Source of the DNA: Ruminococcus albus AD2013
Lineage (GTDB): Bacteria > Bacillota > Clostridia > Oscillospirales > Ruminococcaceae
Reading direction: 5' to 3'
Assembly: GCF_000526775.1 (NCBI RefSeq)
Contig: NZ_JAGS01000001.1
Span: 3,731,136-3,795,135, forward strand
Length of the DNA stretch: 64,000 bases
The position numbers and the translations under genes were made by a program. Positions 63,712 through 64,000 of the stretch are shown in pieces; the stretch's first letter is position 1, and each line of letters starts with the position of its first letter. The notes below the pieces were generated by a model. That model had not been told where the DNA came from and made no database searches. It saw only the letters and a program-made list of their open reading frames with translations.

Positions 63712-63767
63712 TAATCAACGCCTGATTTGAAGTCGAATTTACTGGACTTCAAATCAGGCGTTGATTA
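63712..63767. repeat. 23-bp perfect inverted repeat
   Basis: Arms 63712-63734 and 63745-63767, separated by 10 bases; each arm begins or ends with TAATCAACGCCTGATTTGAA or its complement. No T-run, so not a simple terminator; could be an end structure of a small element. Confidence 0.75.
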
Positions 63768-63857
63768 TACATTTTTCTAGTCTTAAAATTCCATTGATCA
63801 AATTGAAAGTGAATTCACTATATAGAGTTTGTACAGGCTCGCTACAATGAAAATAAA

Positions 63858-63922
63858 GGGGCTGTTGCAGCCCCAACAAAGAAAAAGACGCCTGACACAC
63901 CAAAAAGGTAGTGCCAGGCGTC
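63858..63922. terminator. Two hairpins before the last gene
   Basis: GGGGCTG-TTG-CAGCCCC (63858-63874) and GACGCCTG / CAGGCGTC (63888-63895 and 63915-63922), the second followed by CATTTTG. They lie in a gene-free stretch 63542-63987. Confidence 0.5.
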
Positions 63923-63987
63923 TCATTTTGTGGTATAATGTAATTGCAAATATAACATCAAACCAACGAAAGGATTGTACCACAAAA

Positions 63988-64000
63988 ATGAAGAAATTGT
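63988..64000 (+). CDS. Start of a gene cut by the window end
   Basis: ATG 63988 behind GAAAGGA; TATAAT is at 63934-63939. The leader ATTGCAAATATAAC...CGAAAGGA resembles that of the serine recombinase at 55447. Only four codons are visible, so the product cannot be named. Confidence 0.45.

Noticed and set aside
1..64000. CRISPR array
   Set aside because: No regularly spaced short repeats with unique spacers; the repeats seen are mobile-element ends, dyads and gene duplications.
1..64000. tRNA or rRNA genes
   Set aside because: No cloverleaf with TTCRANY and CCA-like ends or rRNA signature segments noticed; not exhaustively folded.

Overview
The window looks like a Gram-positive, anaerobic, Ruminococcus-type gut Firmicute chromosome. 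Supporting signs are AAGGAGG-type ribosome sites, TTGACA/TATAAT promoters, an hcp/ferredoxin pair, secreted FN3-like and BspA-type leucine-rich repeat proteins, and a sporulation-type sigma factor remnant. The genus assignment is an inference from gene content.

Layout. 1-6.5 kb: the end of a secreted repeat protein, a Crp/Fnr regulator divergent from a ferredoxin-hydroxylamine reductase operon, and a BspA-like surface protein. 6.9-15.2 kb: small accessory modules (two DUF4143-type ATPases, a deaminase-like toxin tip with tandem immunity-like genes, a RelBE-like toxin-antitoxin pair, a small XRE regulator, broken gene pieces). 15.3-21.8 kb: two copies of a TnpB-encoding IS1341-like element, one full length with a nonsense codon and one a 1-kb internal deletion derivative. 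Between them lies an operon of two tiny double-glycine peptides and a C39-peptidase ABC exporter. 22.1-43.0 kb: a large surface-glycan operon (aminotransferase, initiating sugar transferase, acetyltransferase, glycosyltransferases, LicD, Wzy, Wzx, GlmS) that also encodes phosphonate synthesis: PEP mutase fused to cytidylyltransferases, phosphonopyruvate decarboxylase and a phosphonoacetaldehyde-reductase-like enzyme. The PEP mutase gene is present twice as an apparently exact 2116-bp repeat around a four-gene AT-rich cassette. 43.3-47.4 kb: a pRiA4b ORF-3-like protein, remnants, and an ECF sigma/anti-sigma-like pair. 47.5-64 kb: an IS66 element with an exact 8-bp target duplication whose tnpB is split by a three-tyrosine-recombinase (RIT) element; a large serine recombinase abutting the C-terminal part of a sigma-K-like factor (skin-like arrangement); and a second IS66 split at the same tnpB codons by a second, oppositely oriented RIT element.

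How genes may work together: the glycan operon probably builds an undecaprenyl-linked oligosaccharide decorated with 2-hydroxyethylphosphonate or a related phosphonate (PEP to phosphonopyruvate to phosphonoacetaldehyde to 2-HEP, CMP activation, LicD transfer), polymerised and flipped by Wzy/Wzx. The peptide operon probably exports two zinc-finger-like peptides after cleavage at GG.

The points I consider least ordinary are the C2HC double-glycine peptides, the RIT insertions with three short core repeats that could allow inversion and precise excision from tnpB, the PEP mutase repeat that begins exactly at the start codon, the covarying palindrome in the TnpB elements, and the recombinase-sigma factor junction. 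Many frameshifts between about 50.9 and 62.6 kb lie in homopolymers, so some apparent pseudogenes may be base-calling errors.
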